Positions 61,015 to 64,000 of a DNA stretch of 64,000 nucleotides are shown in pieces. Origin of the DNA: an uncultured Eubacterium sp. (GTDB taxonomy: Bacteria > Bacillota > Clostridia > Lachnospirales > Lachnospiraceae); contig CAJUAU010000003.1 in NCBI GenBank assembly GCA_910584645.1, positions 1-64,000 of the forward strand, in the 5' to 3' direction. The notes under the pieces are model-generated. The model was not told where the DNA came from. It saw nothing but the letters and a program-made list of their open reading frames with translations, and made no database searches. Made by a program: the position numbers and the translations under genes. Numbering within the stretch: the stretch's first letter is position 1; each line of letters begins with the position of its first letter.

Positions 61015-61902
61015 TCACTTCATAAACCGCATGCGTATCACACTGGAAAATAGTTTAACAATACCGCCCTTTTCTGTCTTCTTCGTCATTACGTCTTCCA
61101 GGCATCCGGCAAGTTCTCTCACTGCCCTCGCTGAATCGGATTCTGGATCACTGATGGACACCGGCGCCTGACGCATGATAGCACGCTGCATATTCTTATT
61201 GTATGGTACAGATCCAAGAAATTCTACTTCTATATCCAGAAACTTTCCAACTACTACTCCCAGCTTTTCAAAAAGTTCTGCTGCTTCTCTCTCCCCCCGT
61301 ACCTGGTTTGCCACCATCTTTACCACGGTTTTATCCGGACGGTAGGAGGCTTTCTTGTTCAATGTCTTCAAAAGTGCATAAGCATCGGTAATGGATGTCG
61401 GTTCCGGTGTTGCCACCAGAAGCACTTCTTCACTGGCGGCCACAAATTCAAGTACTGTATCACTGATCCCCGCCCCTGTATCAACAATGATCACATCGGC
61501 AATCCGATCCAGCTCTCCCAGACGGTGGATCATCGAAAACACCTGATCCCTTGTCAGATTCGCCAGTTCATTGATACCGGATCCTCCCGATATAAATCCA
61601 ATATTTTCTGGACCGTATGTAATAATATCCTCAATGCTTTTCCCCCGGTACATCAGATCTGCCAGATTATACTTGGGACGTATCCCCAACATGATCTCAA
61701 TGTTAGCAAGGCCAAAATCAGCATCAAAAACAATAACCCGCTTTCCCAATCGGCCGAGCTGGATCGCCAGATTCACGGAAAGGCTGGTCTTTCCCACACC
61801 GCCTTTGCCGCTTGTGACAGTGATCACCCTGGCAGTCCGCTCATAGTCGGCTTCAAAGTCTTGTTTTTTGATAATGTTTCTCAACCGTTCTGCCTGATCC
61901 AC
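61015..61902 (-). CDS. flhG: MinD-like flagellar number regulator FlhG
   Basis: The 295-residue ParA/MinD-type ATPase has deviant Walker A SGKGGVGKTSLSVNLA, DADFGLANIEIMLG, VDTGAGISD and a C-terminal amphipathic segment. An N-terminal DQAERLRNI that stimulates FlhF GTPase activity in homologues is present. It starts at a GTG that overlaps the flhF stop by one base (TAGTG), with AGGAGG upstream. With FlhF it sets flagellar placement and number. Confidence 0.93.
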   Translation of the reverse strand: MDQAERLRNIIKKQDFEADYERTARVITVTSGKGGVGKTSLSVNLAIQLGRLGKRVIVFDADFGLANIEIMLGIRPKYNLADLMYRGKSIEDIITYGPENIGFISGGSGINELANLTRDQVFSMIHRLGELDRIADVIIVDTGAGISDTVLEFVAASEEVLLVATPEPTSITDAYALLKTLNKKASYRPDKTVVKMVANQVRGEREAAELFEKLGVVVGKFLDIEVEFLGSVPYNKNMQRAIMRQAPVSISDPESDSARAVRELAGCLEDVMTKKTEKGGIVKLFSSVIRMRFMK

Positions 61903-63158
61903 TACGACTTACCTCCTAACAGTTTTTTTGCGATCTTCTGTGCATCTACCTTTCCGATATCATCCGGTACGTTCTGTCCCCATGTGACATAGGAAAGCGG
62001 CCGGTCTGTATATGTCCTCATATTCAGCATCACCCCCGCCGATGAGGTTTCATCCAGTTTAGTAAAAATCAGGCTGTAATCCGTAATATCCGAATATACA
62101 TCTGCGATATCTTTCAGATCACTGTACTTCGCCCCTGCATTCAGCACCAGATAAACCTCCCGTCTGGAAATGGGGATCTGCTCCATCAGCTTCTTCATGT
62201 TTTCCATCTGTTCCCGGTTTTTATGGGAACACCCTGCCGTATCAATAAAACAAATATCATATTGATCCAGTTCTTCCCGCATCTCACCCAGATCTTCCGG
62301 GCTGTAAACGACCTTCAGGGGAACACCAAGAATATTAGCATAGGTCTTCAGCTGCTCCACCGCAGCGATCCGGAAAGTATCCGCTGTAACAAGGGCAATA
62401 TTCTTTTTCCGGTTTAATTTCATCCTGGATGCAATCTTCGCAATGGTAGTCGTTTTTCCTACACCTGTAGAACCAAGAAAGAAAACATATTTAGTCTCTC
62501 CTTCTCCCACTTCCTTATCCAGTACATAGGGCTGGCCTGCCATCAGGATGATCTTCTGATAGATCGCCGCCAGAATCTGATCCAGCGCTGCATCTTCTGG
62601 CAGGGAACGATCCACTTCATCAATCAGCATCTCCGCAATGGACTCTTCTACTTCATTCTGGATCATCTGTTTGAGGATCAGTTCTTTGCAGGCCTTCGCC
62701 TTACTTACCTCTTTACTCTCCTTCTCCGCCTGTATCTCTTTCGGATCCGGCTCACTGTCCGTCAGTTCTTCTACCGGGTTTATTTTCTCTTCCTGCAGCT
62801 TATCGGACATCTGTTTTTCCAGCATCTTTTGAAGACTGTCCAGTTTCTCCTCGATCGTCGCTACATTCTTATCCTCATCCTCGACAGCCACAATATCTGG
62901 CACAAACTTTGGAGCAGACAGTTCCAGCGCCACACCATCCTTTTTTTCATCCGCAGCCGAATTCTTATTCTCCGTATCGTATACAACGTTTTCATCCAGT
63001 GCAGCAGTCACTTCCACCTTGGTTTTTATAAAAAACCTGGCAAATCCCCGGGGATGCACTTTTTTTATATTCATTACGATAGCATTGCTCCCCAGTTCTC
63101 TTTTCGCCATTTCTATTGCCTCTGTCTCTGTCCCTGCCAAAAATTTTTTTATGATCAT
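61902..63158 (-). CDS. flhF: Flagellar biosynthesis SRP-family GTPase FlhF
   Basis: The 418-residue protein has a basic N-terminal domain (KKFLAGTETEAIEMAKRELGSNAIVMN), an acidic linker, an NG GTPase with P-loop FLGSTGVGKTTTIAKIAS, TADTFRIAAVEQLKTYA, DTAGCSHK and FTKLDETSSAGVMLN, and a closing YVTWGQNVPDDI. It is the third SRP GTPase, recruiting early flagellar parts to the assembly site. Its ATG overlaps the flhA stop as ATGA. Confidence 0.95.
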   Translation of the reverse strand: MIIKKFLAGTETEAIEMAKRELGSNAIVMNIKKVHPRGFARFFIKTKVEVTAALDENVVYDTENKNSAADEKKDGVALELSAPKFVPDIVAVEDEDKNVATIEEKLDSLQKMLEKQMSDKLQEEKINPVEELTDSEPDPKEIQAEKESKEVSKAKACKELILKQMIQNEVEESIAEMLIDEVDRSLPEDAALDQILAAIYQKIILMAGQPYVLDKEVGEGETKYVFFLGSTGVGKTTTIAKIASRMKLNRKKNIALVTADTFRIAAVEQLKTYANILGVPLKVVYSPEDLGEMREELDQYDICFIDTAGCSHKNREQMENMKKLMEQIPISRREVYLVLNAGAKYSDLKDIADVYSDITDYSLIFTKLDETSSAGVMLNMRTYTDRPLSYVTWGQNVPDDIGKVDAQKIAKKLLGGKS

Positions 63159-64000
63159 TCGGTAGTCACCATCCCTACTGACTGAAGCTCAACATCTGAG
63201 TCAATCTCATTATATGATAATACATGTAAATTCTTAAACTGCTCCATTGTAAGATGCTTAAAATACATTCTCACAATAGGAGAGGTAATGATAATCGGCG
63301 TTTTGCCCAGTTCCTCCAGCTTGGTACTCTCCTCCCTGAGCGCCTCCATGATCTGCGACGAATAATCCGGATCCAGGGCAAGATAAGATCCCTGCTCGGA
63401 CTGTTTCACAGAATTCATGATCTCCTGCTCCACTTTCGGATCCAGCGTGATCACGCTGGTGGCCTCGCTGCGGGTAAAATATTTATTGGAAATCGCCCGC
63501 TTCAGATTCTGTCTCACATACTCTGTGAGGATGTCCGTATCGTGGGTTGTCGGTGCGTAATCCGCCAATGTCTCAAAAATCGTGATCAGGTCACGGATGG
63601 AAATGCCCTCAAATAATAAATTCTGCAATACCTTCTGAATCTCTCCTACGCTGAGCATCTTAGGCACCAGTTCGGATACAAGAGTTTCATTTGCCTCTTT
63701 CACATTGTCAATAAGATTCTGTACATCCTGTCTGGTGAGAAGCTCATGAAGATTACCGCGGATGATCTCCATCAGATGTGTCGCTATGATGGAAGGCGGA
63801 TCCACTACTGTGTATCCCAGGGACTCCGCACGCTCCCTCTGACCTTCCGTGATCCAGATCGCCGGGAGATGGAAGGACGGCTCAAAAGTGGGGATACCCG
63901 TCAGTTCCTCTTCCACAAAACCAGGATTCATCGCCATATAATGGTCAAAAAGAATCTCACCCTCACTAACCGGGATTCCTTTGATCTTGATCACATACTG
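63155..64000 (-). CDS. flhA: Flagellar export apparatus protein FlhA, C-terminal part
   Basis: The frame is open to the right edge and encodes about 281 residues of the cytoplasmic FlhA C-terminal domain (FlhA-C), beginning before IKIKGIPVSEGEILFDHYMAMNP. Landmarks are VVDPPSIIATHLMEIIRGNLHELLTRQDVQNLID, LVPKMLSVGEIQKVLQNLLFEGISIRDL and a final PIIITSPIVRMYFKHLTMEQFKNLHVLSYNEI. FlhA forms the export-gate ring that receives substrate-chaperone complexes. The N-terminal membrane part lies outside the window. Confidence 0.96.
   Translation of the reverse strand, partial: QYVIKIKGIPVSEGEILFDHYMAMNPGFVEEELTGIPTFEPSFHLPAIWITEGQRERAESLGYTVVDPPSIIATHLMEIIRGNLHELLTRQDVQNLIDNVKEANETLVSELVPKMLSVGEIQKVLQNLLFEGISIRDLITIFETLADYAPTTHDTDILTEYVRQNLKRAISNKYFTRSEATSVITLDPKVEQEIMNSVKQSEQGSYLALDPDYSSQIMEALREESTKLEELGKTPIIITSPIVRMYFKHLTMEQFKNLHVLSYNEIDSDVELQSVGMVTTE

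Noticed and set aside
1..64000. CRISPR arrays, rRNA or tRNA genes
   Set aside because: No evenly spaced repeats of CRISPR size, no cloverleaf-like sequence and no conserved rRNA segment were noticed on either strand by eye. A covariance search would be needed to exclude a divergent tRNA.

Overview
The window reads as chromosome of a flagellated, Gram-positive anaerobe of the Lachnospiraceae (Roseburia/Agathobacter-like). The evidence is the flhA-flhF-flhG-PilZ-cheB-cheA-cheW-cheD-fliA-FapA run ending in rpsB-tsf, ispH directly overlapping a four-domain rpsA, a hydF/ferredoxin pair, a secreted GH115 xylan glucuronidase, and several families typical of gut Clostridia (DUF6273, DUF4317, DUF6033, DUF6115, all named from recalled resemblance). 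Nearly everything is on the minus strand, so transcription runs right to left. Only tetR, a small conserved gene plus ferredoxin, and ogt-DUF4317 are on the plus strand.

Layout. 1-3.4 kb: two tandem secreted DUF6273-type surface-protein genes, both broken by a stop at the same conserved Trp codon. 3.6-9.7 kb: an AIM24 gene and a TetR-controlled operon of free-standing acyl-activation parts (SCP2 protein, alpha/beta hydrolase, condensation-domain protein, acyl carrier protein, AMP ligase) with two palindromic operators at its promoter. 9.7-14.3 kb: a structured repeat, then hisZ-hisG-hisD and threonine ammonia-lyase. 14.4-30.4 kb: housekeeping genes ftsY, smc, rnc, plsX, cheR, rpsA, ispH, cmk, a BaiN-like flavoprotein, a GerMN lipoprotein, pncC, pgsA, rimO, folD and a small alarmone synthetase. 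30.5-36.7 kb: small conserved gene, ferredoxin, hydF, an IS110-family insertion, ogt, DUF4317 and DUF6033-like genes.

36.8-43.8 kb: BlaI/M56 sensor pair, GH115 enzyme and a two-domain PPK2 kinase. 44-49.6 kb: an accessory island with a perfect palindromic MITE-like element, an XRE regulator, GNAT and NUDIX enzymes, an orphan Phd antitoxin, fragments of a decayed conjugative or mobilizable element, and an Rpn-type PD-(D/E)XK nuclease gene whose 3' end is tandemly duplicated as a separate 53-codon ORF. 49.6-64 kb: tsf, rpsB and the flagellar/chemotaxis operon, cut off inside flhA at the window end.

Most promising for new biology: (1) the Rpn nuclease with an internal ribosome-binding site and start plus a stand-alone duplicate of the same C-terminal piece; (2) the discrete condensation/ACP/ligase cassette of unknown product; (3) the paired nonsense codons in the DUF6273 paralogs; (4) a candidate bridge RNA upstream of the IS110 transposase. 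All calls come from reading the sequence; no database search was run.
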